NCBI GenBank assembly: GCA_003439945.1
Contig: QVRM01002189.1
Coordinates: 1,491,001-1,555,000 of the forward strand
Source: Dermanyssus gallinae
Lineage: Eukaryota; Arthropoda; Arachnida; Mesostigmata; Dermanyssidae
Direction: 5' to 3'
DNA length: 64,000 bases
The notes under the pieces were generated by a model, which searched no databases, was not told where the DNA came from, and saw only the letters and a program-made list of their open reading frames with translations. Positions 1-10,839 of the stretch are shown in pieces (the first letter of the stretch is position 1; each line of letters begins with the position of its first letter). The position numbers were made by a program, and so were the translations under genes.

Positions 1-229
1 CCTTGCTACATATGTGATTGCAAGACTACCTGCTAAGCATGCCGTCGTGTTTGTGAGAAAATTCTGCTTCTTCTGAAGAATATGATAAAATTCCTCTAAA
101 GGAATATGATACGTCATGTCGGCTATGCGATGTCACATGGTCGCTTAGAAGAAAATGTCAAATATTTAAGTTATATTGTTGGCTTTCCCGTCTAATACAT
201 AAAAAATCAACCCTACAACTATTCGCAGC

Positions 230-520
230 GCTCAAAACTAATACTTTTAGGCAAATAGGCATTAAATGTCGAGATTGAGTACATGCATAAATGATCTATT
301 CAGATAAATCACTCGTTATACCTCTGGAGAAACACATCACATATAGCGATCATCCTTCAGCTAGCACGAGCGACGCGGCTCAAAACGTTAGTGCGAGTCG
401 TAGTCCCGTGCACAGGGTGATCTAAGTAGGTAATTTATGCATGCACTCAATCTCTTTTTATTAATTACTCCGTCATCACGGCTCGCAGAGATTTAGTACC
501 TGAATTTGTTAGATTTGAGC
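230..520. mobile_element. Foldback MITE, copy 1
   Basis: A non-coding element with inverted symmetry. The arm at 274-298 is matched on the opposite strand by 427-451 (shared core TGCATAAATGA/TTTATGCATGCA). The outer ends GCTCAAAACTAATA (230-243) and TTAGATTTGAGC (509-520) are imperfect inverted repeats. A second copy with the same arms lies at 3778-3990, which makes this a dispersed family rather than a chance palindrome. No ORF of its own is seen. Superfamily is not assignable from the ends alone. Confidence 0.6.
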
Positions 521-838
521 AATGTGAATGGTCGTGGGGTTAGGATTTTGAGATAATGGACGGGAAAACTCATAATAATTGAACTTCAACTTTTCAAAGT
601 GCCCTTCGTAGCGGCCATGCCGCATCTTCTAGCCGGCACCATACCGTGAGCAAATTCTGCTTTCTCTAAAGGAACGCGACTCTCACAAAAATGCTCATAT
701 GCCAGACAACTACACTAGTGTCAAAAATTTAGTAGTTTCACTGTCACTCAGAAATAAAGACTTTTCCGGGACCATGTTCCATTAAAAAAATAACATTAAC
801 GAACTCGATTCTCTATAAGGTCTCGAAAAATGTTTGGA

Positions 839-840
<2 letters not shown>

Positions 841-886
<46 letters not shown>
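841..886. repeat. (AT)n microsatellite
   Basis: An uninterrupted AT dinucleotide run of 46 bases. Confidence 0.95.
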
Positions 887-889
<3 letters not shown>

Positions 890-2483
890 GATCTACCCTG
901 AGTGGGTAGGTCATATGTGAAAGAAATAATGATGAAAATGTGGAACATCGGGTTAACAAACGTATACTCCGGATGATAATTTATTAACAATCCATGTAAA
1001 CTATCTTGACAACAGTTGTTTTGGTACACGTCGGCGGATTATTAAGAGGGCGACGTTCTGCCAGTTTTTACTTTAGAGTCGCCGCTTCGGCCCCGACATG
1101 ACGAGTGACTTCCGTTAGGTGAATACACAGAAAAATGATTAGTTTACAGCAAATCTCGGCTTCTAGCTTGCTTTATTTTTAATTCGTCGTTGTCTAGCTA
1201 GGTGTGTTCAGATAAGGTATTAAAGCTTGCATGCTTCCATGGTTCTTAACTATACAGTGGAACGTCTCTCGACACATATCAATTCATTAGTTTTATTTAG
1301 TTAGTTAGTTATTTCACAAAGCTTCTTCGGTTGGCTGTAAGCTTATTATTGGAGTTATTGCTCGCAAGTGAGCGGATCCGAGTAGACACAGGCAGCTATT
1401 GTGTGACGTTAGGACCGTATAGGCGTGAACAGTCCCGACCAAAGTGTTGTCGCAAAGTGATGTGGCCTTTGCAACGAACGGCTGCGAAATGCGTTTGGCT
1501 GCATTCGATGGTTCTGTCTCGCGGTTGGCAGTTTGGGCTGTCTGCGTCGTGAGCGCACAGACAGTGCAATAGAGCGCTTCGTAATAAAGGTGGTGGCAAA
1601 CCGCGGCAGCCGCGCTGTGAGATCCGTGTTCTCCGCACCATGCTGGAATAGGGAAAGGTGCGAACGAACATGAACCATGGCAGAGGAGGTTGGTGTCAAC
1701 AAAGAACAGCAAGGGCTGACGACCACAACTTACCTAGCTATCCATGGAGATCAGTCACAGGGTATCGCAGAAGAGTGAGAACAGTTATAGCAGTAGGTGT
1801 AGTAGCAGCAGCACATCGTTGTGATCACACGAAAAGCCTGTTGCGTGGAATATAGAGTTCCTTCCTGCCTTGCATAGCAACGACCGTAGAATCAACCTTC
1901 TTAGGAGCGCCGAGCTGACAACTTAGTGTATCAGGGACTTCTCAAACCAACCTTCTGCCAGAGCACCAGTTTGTCCAGAACGCTAAAAACCGCCTCCAAC
2001 CATCACCACTGTGGTGACCGAGAGCATCGGCGATGAACTATTAGCGCGACAAATATTGAGACCGTCAGAGAGAGAGAGAGAGAGAGCAGATCCGTTACGT
2101 AATCATTTGGTTCTCGACACGTCGCCGCTTCGCTTCTGAGGGTTTCGGAGGCTCGCACTGAAGCTGAAGTTGAATCGTAATCGTAGCGTATGTTTGTTTG
2201 CATGTGCGTGAATTACACTGTGTGCGTCCTGGGATCCACGGATGTGAGGACACTCTTGTCTGCGTCACCGTGCGGCCATCAAAGTGAAAACCCTAGTACT
2301 CGCATACACTTCCTTAGTTGATCTGTTTATGACATTGAACTCATTGGAAAGTTCACCCCGTAAAGGACGTAACATGAAATTCCGGTATGTAAAACAATAG
2401 TTGCATACATCTATATGTGTTCATATATGCATACACACATTATTATTATTATACAACGCTGCTATCTATTGATCGTATACCTG
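887..2483. other. Intergenic, no gene recognised
   Basis: No coding region could be recognised. The stretch 1330-1860 is visibly richer in GC and CpG than its surroundings and carries short overlapping open frames on both strands, none of which resembles a known family. It could be old transposon or promoter sequence; nothing in it decides this. Confidence 0.4.
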
Positions 2484-2497
2484 ATCTCTCTCTCTCT

Positions 2498-2557
<60 letters not shown>
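2484..2557. repeat. (TC)n-(TA)n compound microsatellite
   Basis: A short TC run (about 2484-2499) passes into a 57-base TA run. It lies immediately beside the 3' end of SINE-2 copy 1. Confidence 0.95.
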
Positions 2558-2561
<4 letters not shown>

Positions 2562-2575
2562 TTTAAATGTTTTGC

Positions 2576-2718
2576 CCGTGTACGGTTTTTTCATGTCATG
2601 GCTAACTTTAATCCACTCCGGCATTTACCTTGTCTAAATTGGAAACCATGCAAACCAATTTAAGAGTGGCCGGTCTGGGTCTCGAACCCAGTCCTCCGGC
2701 ATGCAAGGCAAAGGCTTT
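2576..2718 (-). mobile_element. SINE-2, copy 1 (tRNA-derived, minus strand, 5' truncated)
   Basis: On the minus strand this carries a pol III B box, GGGTTCGAGAC (2679-2689), followed by a tail shared nearly base for base with the copy at 9999-10163. The A-box half present in the second copy is missing here, so this copy is 5' truncated. SINEs are copied by LINE machinery in trans and carry no protein. The 3' end abuts (TA)n. Confidence 0.75.
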
Positions 2719-2857
2719 GATTGATTGAGTATAATATACAGTTCACAGATTTCTTCATAAAGATTTATCTTGAGAAGTAGTGCAACGTTTATTGATCCAG
2801 TGCTGTGCATTTAACTGCATAGTACTTGGTAGATCTCTGCAGGCAGAACCGTTAGGT

Positions 2858-3740
2858 TCACAATTCATACTCCTCGTGAAAGGCTGCGTTTGAACAAACT
2901 AAGTTGTGATAACCATGCACTATGTACCTGGTGTATACGTAGTGACTGTTACATGCAGACCAAGATTGCAAGGCATTGAAAACGTCCAAACCAACGACCT
3001 TTCGTCTGGCCTGTTCGACTTTAGCTTCCCACTCCGAAATATGTACTGTACGCGGCATCTTCAGGCTTAGTCAGATTGTTTCAGTAGCCGGTGGACAGCC
3101 TGACATGAGCTACACAAAGCGGTTCCTTGCTCGGATAGGCAACCAAAGCACTCGCTTCATATGTAATGAAGAACACCTCTCTAGCTGGTTAAGATTCGCC
3201 CGCGTGAGGTGGTTCCATACCCTGTCAAGACCATACATCAGTCCAGGATCAATCTTAAGCACGAATAGCAGTTTTTGGATATTGCCTATTTCCCGTAAGG
3301 AGAGGCAAGTACTGTTTTATTTATATGCGCTGTGCACGCTGTTCTCGTGTACTGAACCCAGAGGCCAAGCTACTGAAAAGAGTTAACAAACTCCAATGGT
3401 TGGCCGTAGCAACGTATAACGTCTCTGGTAGCCAATCGACTTCCACGCCTGAATTTAATGACTTTGTCTTCCCGGTGTTTATCTGAACGAAACGCCTCTA
3501 TCATAGAGATAATGCGCTTGATGGCACCTAGGTCGCGATGAGCGACCACGATCGTCTGCATACATCATCACCACGGCTTTTTGGTACTCCTGTCGGACGT
3601 AGCCGACAAGGAGAAGTGTAACCAAGACACAGCTTAGCGGATCTCCTTGTGGAGTTCTCATATGTTGCTTAAACTCCAATACGCCATGCTCACCGTCTAC
3701 AAACAAGATGTCCTCACCAAACAAACTTGCTATTACATTC
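2858..3740 (-). pseudogene. LINE J reverse-transcriptase pseudogene
   Basis: Read on the minus strand, this shows RT signatures in the right order. They are TPQGDPLSC (finger/palm motif), then VMMYADD (catalytic YADD box), then a downstream block RYGQPLEFVNSFQ-like around 3370-3420, and a C-terminal block with LVCSNAAFHEE near 2860-2900. Several frameshifts and stops separate the blocks, so it is dead. The YADD aspartates survive. The same C-terminal block (LVCSNANFHEE) recurs in LINE K at 12743-13130, so both belong to one non-LTR family. Its 5' edge coincides with the (TA)n at 3749-3768. The clade was not determined; Jockey/CR1-like is possible. Confidence 0.7.
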
Positions 3741-3748
3741 TGGCGAAT

Positions 3749-3768
3749 TATATATATATATATATATA
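3749..3768. repeat. (TA)n microsatellite
   Basis: Short TA run marking the 5' edge of LINE J and lying just before MITE copy 2. Confidence 0.9.
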
Positions 3769-3777
3769 CCAATCACA

Positions 3778-3990
3778 GCACTCAAAACTAATACGTTCAG
3801 GTAAAAGCGCATTTTATGCCGATCATTTAATCAAATACACAGCAATGCGAGCCGTGATTCCGGAGTAATCGAGATTGAGTGCGTGCATAAATGACCTACT
3901 CCATCAGACAAAGCGCTCTAGGTCATTTATGCATGCACTCAATAATTGATCCACAACCGCGGCTCGCATTGCCAAAAGTTTTGTACCAAA
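3778..3990. mobile_element. Foldback MITE, copy 2
   Basis: Perfect or near-perfect inverted arms are visible. GCAATGCGAGCC (3842-3853) pairs with GGCTCGCATTGC (3961-3972). A 25-base arm at 3874-3898 pairs with 3919-3943 around a 20-base loop. The left end ACTCAAAACTAATAC matches copy 1 at 230-244. There is no coding capacity. The right terminus is less clear than in copy 1. Confidence 0.7.
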
Positions 3991-4031
3991 GAGATCTTTA
4001 TGAAATGTGCGTTTGCTGTGTGCATGATGTG

Positions 4032-4032
<1 letters not shown>

Positions 4033-4100
<68 letters not shown>
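4033..4100. repeat. (TA)n microsatellite
   Basis: TA run of about 60 bases with one T interruption near its right end. Confidence 0.95.
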
Positions 4101-4470
4101 GATTGATAGGGCAAACTAAAAAGCAGAAGTAAATAAAATGTATGCTCACACATACCGCATATGTGTATGTGTTGACGTTTGCAGTGATAGCAAGACTCTT
4201 GCTCATGACGAAGAACAGGGCCAGTCTAATCTTCAGCCTAGTCCTGGAGGTCGAAGGCATGTGTACTCTCAGCCATCGTTCGATTCGCGCTTTGAGGAGC
4301 TTCCTAAAGGTAAGAACCTTTCCTTATTTACTTTGACCATTCTTGTTCCGTTCTGTACCAGCTCTATGCTAATATCTGGCTGACACTTAAAACAGCGTAG
4401 AGCCATTTGGTAAACTAGATATGCTACTTGTAATCAACAACGAATTAATGAAGTTGTCTAACTCTATATA

Positions 4471-5419
4471 TTAGGTTGATCTTCATATATTAAGTCGATA
4501 AGACCGTTCGGATGTTTCAGTTATTTTTAAAGACATCTGTCGCAACAACGAAACGCTCTTGTTGAATGCTGTATTGCCTATTGTGTGCAAATACCTTAGC
4601 CCAACGTTCAGGCAAGCTCATGATTCCCTCTGTCCAGAAAGTGGCGTCCTGGCTTCCGAAGTAATGGTTTATGTACGTTTTTACACCTTCCAAAGAATCG
4701 AGTTCTTTGCCATTAAGGCAATTTTGGAGGGACCGAAACAGATCTGATAAAGCAAGGCGGGGACTATACGCATAGTGGTGCAAAATATCCACTCCAAATT
4801 TCATATTTTTTTGGTAGCGAGCAAAGAAGTGTGCGGTTTTAAGTTGTCGTGGTAAAAAGTTACTTCTCGTCTGTTCGCCAATTCCGGCCGCCTGCGGTCA
4901 ACTTGCTGACGAACGCTTCGGCGTGCAGATGCCTCTTGAACGGATGTTCAAAGGCATCTCCATGCCGTGATCATTGGAACGTCGACAATGATCACGATGT
5001 CGCGCAGCGAGAGGTGCGGGTTTTGTTAGCCCACTATTAAAGCGGCCGTGTTCACTGTCAAAGGTAGTCCAGTCCAGTTTCGGTCGTTAACGTTCCAAAG
5101 TCGTTCCTAAATCAAACAAGTCATTTTTGAACTGTCCCATCTGTTACTGCCTCCTTTGCGCGACTTGAATTGCATTATTTTCTTTCTAGAAATAAAATAG
5201 CATTGAATGCCAAAAATGCACATTCAACTCTACCAACTTCACTCGAACGTTAAAATTCGCGTGAGTTAGATATGGGAACGAATTTTACGGTATAATACAC
5301 CGCAGGTCTGCTCCTACCCCCATGTAAACAAACAACCCTTATTAACAGTTTTCATCTTCCGCCGGTTCTGCCCAGTACGGCGCATGCAACCTTTTGAACG
5401 GACTTATGGACCAACCCAA
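4471..5419 (-). mobile_element. Mariner element 1, internally deleted, both TIRs present
   Basis: The ends form degenerate terminal inverted repeats: TTAGGTTGATC...ACCGTTCGG on the left and, read inward from the right, TTGGGTTGGTCCATAAGTCC. Between them is minus-strand transposase sequence and a 5' non-coding region that matches mariner element 2 (60200-61278) for several hundred bases. It is the same family as element 2. Moved by a Tc1/mariner DDD transposase; this copy cannot encode one, because the region with the first catalytic Asp is deleted. Confidence 0.75.
4517..5030 (-). pseudogene. Mariner transposase pseudogene (element 1)
   Basis: The C-terminal part reads well on the minus strand. 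VTFYHDN (second catalytic Asp), then a frameshift, then LHHYAYSPRLALSD (third Asp region), then FRSLQNCLNGKELDSLEG and EGIMSLPERWAKV, which is the classic mariner C-terminus. The N-terminal fragment ending FVSKL is fused directly to sequence that belongs next to LANRREVTF. Compared with element 2, about 330 bases carrying the first Asp box (TRDEKWILY) are gone. The element is an internal-deletion derivative and inactive. Confidence 0.75.
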
Positions 5420-5699
5420 CTTTCGCCCATCGGAATTGAGTTCATGCACACTTTGTGCCTATGATAGCCGAACCATACTAAAAGTGACAATACCGTTCAA
5501 ACGATAATCAAAGCGTTAGAATATTTAGAATAATTAAATTTAAATTTTTATTAATTTAAATGGTTAAGTGATTAATGCCGAAAAATCTATATCATCATGA
5601 AAACTATTTTCCTTCTAAGGAAAATGTATATGACACTGTTCATTTGAGTAGTAAAAATAGTGCAATTTATTTGTATGACTATTACTCAGCCCATCCCCT

Positions 5700-6160
5700 A
5701 CCTTAAAAACTGTCGCCATTGATCTAATCAATTCATCAACTAATCGCTGTGGGATATTGTTTCACTTCTCGCGCATAACAATAACGAACTCCGGAAACGT
5801 CGGTGGATCTCGAGTTTTGGCTCTAACGGTGGATTTAGCATCTTCTACATATTTTCGATAAGAATCAGGGGCGGGAGAACATGCTGGCCACTTCTCTAAA
5901 CTGTTTCTAACTTCTGCAGCGTACCTGCAGCGAACAATTGCAGTCATGTATGGTCTAGCATTGCCGTGCATGGATATGAAGTTATTACCAGCAATTACCA
6001 GCAGCCCTTGCATACGGTCTGAAGTTAAACCTTTCTGCCCATAAGAATGTTGGCTTGATGAACCGGGTTACTTTCGGGTTCGGGTTAAAGGAAATTGCAC
6101 CACAGATCATGATTTAACCTTCGACGTAACTGACACGCTCCACAATAAAAGGTTGCGCAA
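5700..6160 (-). pseudogene. Tc1-like transposase pseudogene
   Basis: On the minus strand the order is GELFAQPFIVERVSY, a degraded SVMVWGGI-type block, then NNFISMHGNARPYMTAIVR and EKWPACSPAPD, ending near a PQRLVDELIRSM-like block. These are the conserved landmarks of Tc1-type (DD34E) transposases. The second catalytic Asp, normally in MQDNARPHTA, reads HGNARPY here, and there is at least one stop (about 6105). It is a different family from the mariners in the window and is inactive. Confidence 0.7.
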
Positions 6161-6979
6161 ACAGCTCTCCTTTATGCCGGAAGACTATTTACCGTCATTT
6201 ATCATTACCGTAGAGACCCCGGTCACACCCGAGGATTGACCGGCCGTTGATCAGCGGTCCAATTATCGAATGTCTGAAAAATGGATCGGTGGTTTGTGTA
6301 CAGTTGTGGACGTAGAGCGGGCATGTAGAGCCTTACATTTATGTTATGCAGTCTTTGCCTTACTCAGTACGCGCACTAACAACTACTCGGAACAGCACTA
6401 CGGAGCTGTTTGCTAAACCAAACATCACTAAGTCGGCGATTTCGCCAAAAAATTAATAAAAGGGACGGTCGTTTTGGTTAGTTGTAGCTCGAGCACTGTC
6501 CGGGCTCGCTCTCCGATGTAAGCTGCCCGTCAGTGGAGACCGTTGATACGCTTTGCAAATGGCGGTTTTGTTTATATTTAGTTTACAAGTCACATCGCGA
6601 CTTTGTATAGCCAAGCTCAACAAAAGCTAAGATCTGGCCGGCTCTCTCTCTCTGGCGTGAAATCGATTCCGGAACTCGCTGTTGGCTGTTTTACTGAACT
6701 AGAGAACAGACTGACAAGAAATATTTCAGTAGACACTTGATTATGTCTTTACTATGAGACACGTGAAAATAACACGAATGTGATTGAGTCCAGAACGCAT
6801 ATACGAGCGTTTTATAGAATTGGGAATAGGATGTATCGCTTTAGCATTCTAATCATGTTATAAACATGATTGCCTGTAAATTGTCTGTAGTTATTTTTAT
6901 TTTTAGCCTAAAAGTATACATAAATATACTTTATCTACATCATGAGACAGCAAGTAGACATCTGAAAACTTTTTGGGGT
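6161..6979. other. Intergenic, nothing recognised
   Basis: Unique-looking AT-rich sequence without a recognisable gene, RNA or repeat apart from a short CT run near 6643. Confidence 0.4.
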
Positions 6980-7143
6980 TTTAACTGACCCTCGGCCAAC
7001 ATTTAACGTCCACGGGACTGCTTTCGCATTGCTTCGTGACACCGACCCCATAAAGTCAAATGTGCAACAGTGGGGCTCAAACTCGTGCACTTATATGTCT
7101 CTTCCGGTCGTGAGGCGCACGCGAATACGCCACGCTACTGGGG
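6980..7143 (-). mobile_element. SINE-1, copy 1 (tRNA-derived)
   Basis: On the minus strand it begins with a tRNA-like head, TAGCGTGGCGT (A-box-like). A degraded B box, GAGTTTGAGCCCC, follows. The tail has the landmarks TTATGGGG, GAAGCAATG, and CGTGGACGTTAAAT. The same order occurs at 16529-16700 and 39894-40066. The most diverged of the three copies. Confidence 0.7.
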
Positions 7144-7402
7144 ACGATACCAAGTAGGTATTTAGTGCAATCGTACCCTACGTGACAGCTGTCTATAAAA
7201 GCCTTCTAAGCATTAACAGCCGGAGTACTCATATAGCTTTGCCTGTTTGGGGGGTTGCCCAGATCCGAGCCGCAGAAAAGGTACGATGCTTGAGCTGTTT
7301 GGCCCACATTGACGATGTAACGGCCAGAACGCATGAAGTGGCAAGCAAGTCTACTAGGCTAATGCCAAAAACACAGAAAGCGCCGTCTTCTAGCATCATT
7401 CG

Positions 7403-7600
7403 CTGACTTAATTCTGCTCTACGGGTCATCACAGTGGGGACCAGCTGCACTGAAGGCCAAGCAAAACGAGAAAAAACTAAGCAAGGCGCAAAGGGTACTG
7501 GCCATAAGGGTCACCAGGCGTACAGGACAGTGTCCACAGACGCTGCGCTAATGATTGCCCGCATGACACTTTGGCCAAAACGGATAGAGGCGAATATTCT
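7403..7600 (+). pseudogene. R1-clade LINE fragment (RT thumb region)
   Basis: The reading LLYGSSQWGPAALKAKQN, then LSKAQRVLAIRVTR, then after a frameshift AYRTVSTDAALMIARM, is the conserved block that follows the RT domain in R1-clade LINEs. The same block is seen in LINE A (QRVAALRVIQGYRTVST) and LINE B. Only about 200 bases remain. The fragment ends against the (TA)n tract at 7613. Confidence 0.65.
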
Positions 7601-7611
7601 TGTATACCGGG

Positions 7612-7612
<1 letters not shown>

Positions 7613-7651
<39 letters not shown>

Positions 7652-7667
7652 TATATGTATATATATA
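7613..7667. repeat. (TA)n microsatellite
   Basis: TA run with two interruptions (TACATA, TATGTA), at the 3' edge of an R1-clade LINE fragment. Confidence 0.9.
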
Positions 7668-8122
7668 AGAGGCATCTAGAAAATACGATGCAAGAAAAAA
7701 AACTCTGGATAGATAAAAGGCCGAGTTGACTGAAACAAGACGAGAGACACTAGGGTCGTGGACAAGGTCATAAGTCCAAGAACTCATGAAACGGTACCGA
7801 GTGTGCGGAAATTACGTACTACCTAACCTAAGTGTTTACTGGTCATGGCATCTTCCAGACCTAAATGGTAAAGACCGCCTGAGGTAGACAAATGTGTCTT
7901 ATTTAATTGAAGACTGAAAGCCAGACCAACGGCTCCCTGCATGTATTGAAGTCATACTATATCCTGGTCATGCAGGTTAAGGACCAGCAGACTTTTAGTA
8001 GGTTTGAGAGTCCCACACTAACCAGATCGGGACGGGCGTTCTGCATTTTTGCCCCTGGTCTCATGTAAAAGAGTAGCTAATTTGTTAGTTCTCATCTTTG
8101 TTAGGCCTTAAAAAGCAATCTG

Positions 8123-8191
<69 letters not shown>

Positions 8192-8766
8192 CTACAATTT
8201 ATTAAGAATGCAAATGGAGCTACAATTGTCTCCCGCAAACGTGTGCACTAGGATATTACTAAAAGCAATCTGTTTGAGGTTATTATAGACCGGATAATAT
8301 AAGATGACGTAGTTATACATTTGTGGTATGTGTACTTAACATTTCTTGTGGTAATCGGGGACGAGCCAAAGAAGATTGACGACTGCTGTCAATGTATTCA
8401 GGGACAATACCAAACAGATTGTTCTTACGCATTGACTTTATTTTACGTACGATCATAAAGTTGAGCACCGGGCGGCTTGAGTCACAAGAATAAAATACAA
8501 AGTTACGGTTACATATATATTATACAACGGTTAAAATTCTTTAGGTTTTATTAGAAAGTATCTTGCATGCCGTTCTGCCTGAGGAACGGTATCAGCAAGA
8601 TAGCCGCCCCGGGTTCTTTATGGCGTTTTGGTCCAAATTGGGCGTTAGTTTCGAAATCTCTGAGCGAATATTCTTCTTCAGCTTGCCGTCTAGCGAACCT
8701 GCCTGCAGACACTTCGCGCGTTAAAAACGTCATAGAAAAAAAGTCCAGAACGTGGTCTAGAACGAT

Positions 8767-8800
<34 letters not shown>

Positions 8801-8855
8801 GGGTCATGACATAGCATTTAAGCATAAATATCAAGCGAATAATAACTCCATCTAG

Positions 8856-8887
<32 letters not shown>

Positions 8888-9448
8888 CTTAACACGCTTA
8901 GGAGGATATCCTTTTCGCAGATGCACTCGAAACGCTTGTTGCTTGAAACATTGTTACAGCTGCTTCTTGAATATGCACTTTGTGGGTGGTTAGAGCAGTA
9001 AACACTTTGTGTAGACAATGCCGCGTATATTTCCGACCAGTACGCGCATGAACAGGTACACTATCCAACACGTTGTAACCTTGCGCTTTTGGGAGCTAAT
9101 GGAAACACAGATTTAGAAACCACAATAGCCTTATGGCAGTTCCGCTTTGAATTTTTAGATTCTCTACAAGCTCCGCGCCAGGCGCTAGTGGCGTGCCGTG
9201 GTCGCCAGGGTCAACTTAATCTGCCCAGATGCATAAAAAAAAGTGATTTAGGCCTTCACCTTTACTTCATATATTTTCACAATTTCTTTTTGTTTTTTCA
9301 TTGCATGATTACAATTGTATGGAATTATATGACACCACGCCACCAGTCCTAACTACAACTTGACTACTTAAGTCTTCGTTTTAATCAACTTGAAATCTAA
9401 CATAAAAAGTTATATAACTAGATCAATCAAATAAATAAATCAAAATGA

Positions 9449-9486
<38 letters not shown>

Positions 9487-9998
9487 CAACTTGAAATAAT
9501 TTCGAGGCCGTCGTAACATCTTGCCACCTGCATTGGTCGTCCAATAAGTGTCTGATGTGAACTTAGGATTCTCGCAATCTATTAAGAAGTCGCCCTAAGA
9601 TATGTTTTCGATAGTTTGAAATTAGCATTAAAATTCTATGAACATGATTGGTGACATATGCACAATTTATTTTTTAAACTTCGGCGACCTTTTTTATCAC
9701 ACATGCATCAGTACGCTTCACAAACCTACGGTTAATTAGGTGCGAGTGATCAATGCGAGGCATTCACCAAGATCCGCTGAGTAGAATAAAGCACGGGTTT
9801 GATTAATTCGCTATATATATATTTTTGTTTGTTTTTGTTTTTATGAGACCGTATTTTTTGGACGGCAAATTTGTTTAAATACAATAATTTCTCAGTGAGC
9901 TGAAAATTTCTATAATTACACAATTCCAACAATTGTAACAATTAAGAACATTTTATAGAGAAGGCTATTGCTTGTGATCATCTAAAGACTCATCAATG
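7668..9998. other. AT-rich intergenic region with four TA microsatellites
   Basis: TA runs lie at 8124-8190, 8766-8800, 8857-8884 and 9451-9486. The stretch 8551-8765 is open on both strands and moderately GC-rich but resembles no family I know. No gene or RNA could be recognised in the rest. Confidence 0.5.
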
Positions 9999-10163
9999 TC
10001 CGTGTACGGTTTTTCCATATCAAGGCTGATTTTTAATCCACTCCGGCATTAACCTTGTCTAAATTGGAAACCATGCAAACCAATATAAGAGTGGTCTGTC
10101 TGTGTCTCGAACCCAGTCCTCCCGACTGCAAGGGCTTTGCCACTGAGCCATCTTGCTCGGTGA
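9999..10163 (-). mobile_element. SINE-2, copy 2 (tRNA-derived, fuller copy)
   Basis: Minus strand. A textbook pol III A box, TGGCTCAGTGGC (10139-10150), and a B box, GGGTTCGAGAC (10104-10114), stand about 25 bases apart, as in a tRNA without a long variable arm. They are followed by a tRNA-unrelated tail ending CCGTACACGG that is shared with copy 1 at 2576-2718. The head abuts a (TA)n run. It is not a functional tRNA gene, because no acceptor stem is formed and the downstream tail is conserved. Confidence 0.8.
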
Positions 10164-10164
10164 A

Positions 10165-10194
<30 letters not shown>
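10164..10194. repeat. (TA)n microsatellite
   Basis: TA run separating SINE-2 copy 2 from the R2-like RT fragment that begins at its edge. Confidence 0.9.
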
Positions 10195-10197
<3 letters not shown>

Positions 10198-10730
10198 TGA
10201 TGACTTCCGTCTTATGGGCTTAGCCTTTGCGGATGATCTCATCCTCCTAGCCTCCACGAAATCTACTCTCAAACGGCTCCTTAATATTGCGGACCTCCTT
10301 TTGAATTCCCGAGGCCTTGAAATAAATACTAATAAAAGCTTTACTATCTTTCACCTATTTAATAGGAAGGAAGGTAAAGGTTTTATTAACATCGTACCAG
10401 TATTTAACGTTGGAGATCGGCAATTGCCAGTTAAAGGTATGAGCGATCGATGGAGATATCTTGGAGTCGACTTTGACAGCAATGGCAGAGTTGACTCCAC
10501 TAAGGATATACTCCATAATTTACTCAACAGACTCACGATAGCTCCCCTTAGACCTCACCAACAACTCATATTTTTGAAAGACTTTCTTACTCCCCTCCTC
10601 CTATATAAACTAGTCTCCGGTCCCAGACCATCTTACGCACTCCTTAGCGACCTAGATAAAGAGATCAGAAAGACTGTTAAGTCGAAATTGCTTAAGCTCG
10701 AAAACTCGGTGCCGAGCGCCTACTTGTGCA
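10195..10730 (+). pseudogene. R2-like non-LTR reverse transcriptase fragment
   Basis: An uninterrupted frame of about 180 codons carries LAFADDLILLAS (catalytic FADD box). Then come LEINTNKS (primer-grip side), RWRYLGVDF, and APLRPHQQLIFLKDFLTP. This order and spacing match the palm-to-thumb region of R2/NeSL-type LINEs. The fragment starts exactly where (TA)n ends, lacks the upstream RT motifs, and loses similarity near 10730. The absence of stops suggests a fairly recent insertion, but the element is truncated at both ends. Confidence 0.7.
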
Positions 10731-10839
10731 CGCACACAGCGGTCCGGACATCCCTTTTTTTTTATTGTGAGGTTGGGGAAAAATGCTTTATGCACACCCA
10801 GCGCAGTTATCACTGTCCGGACGTCTAGAAGCGCGTAGG

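Noticed and set aside
1314..1855. Overlapping long frames on both strands in a GC-richer patch, possible host exon
   Set aside because: No frame resembles a known protein, no consistent splice sites, and frames on opposite strands are equally open.
2976..3386. 136-codon + strand frame
   Set aside because: It is the antisense of LINE J, whose minus-strand RT blocks explain the sequence.
8551..8817. Mirror-image frames of 80-88 codons
   Set aside because: Both strands open over the same bases and no domain recognised; likely chance plus TA repeats at the ends.
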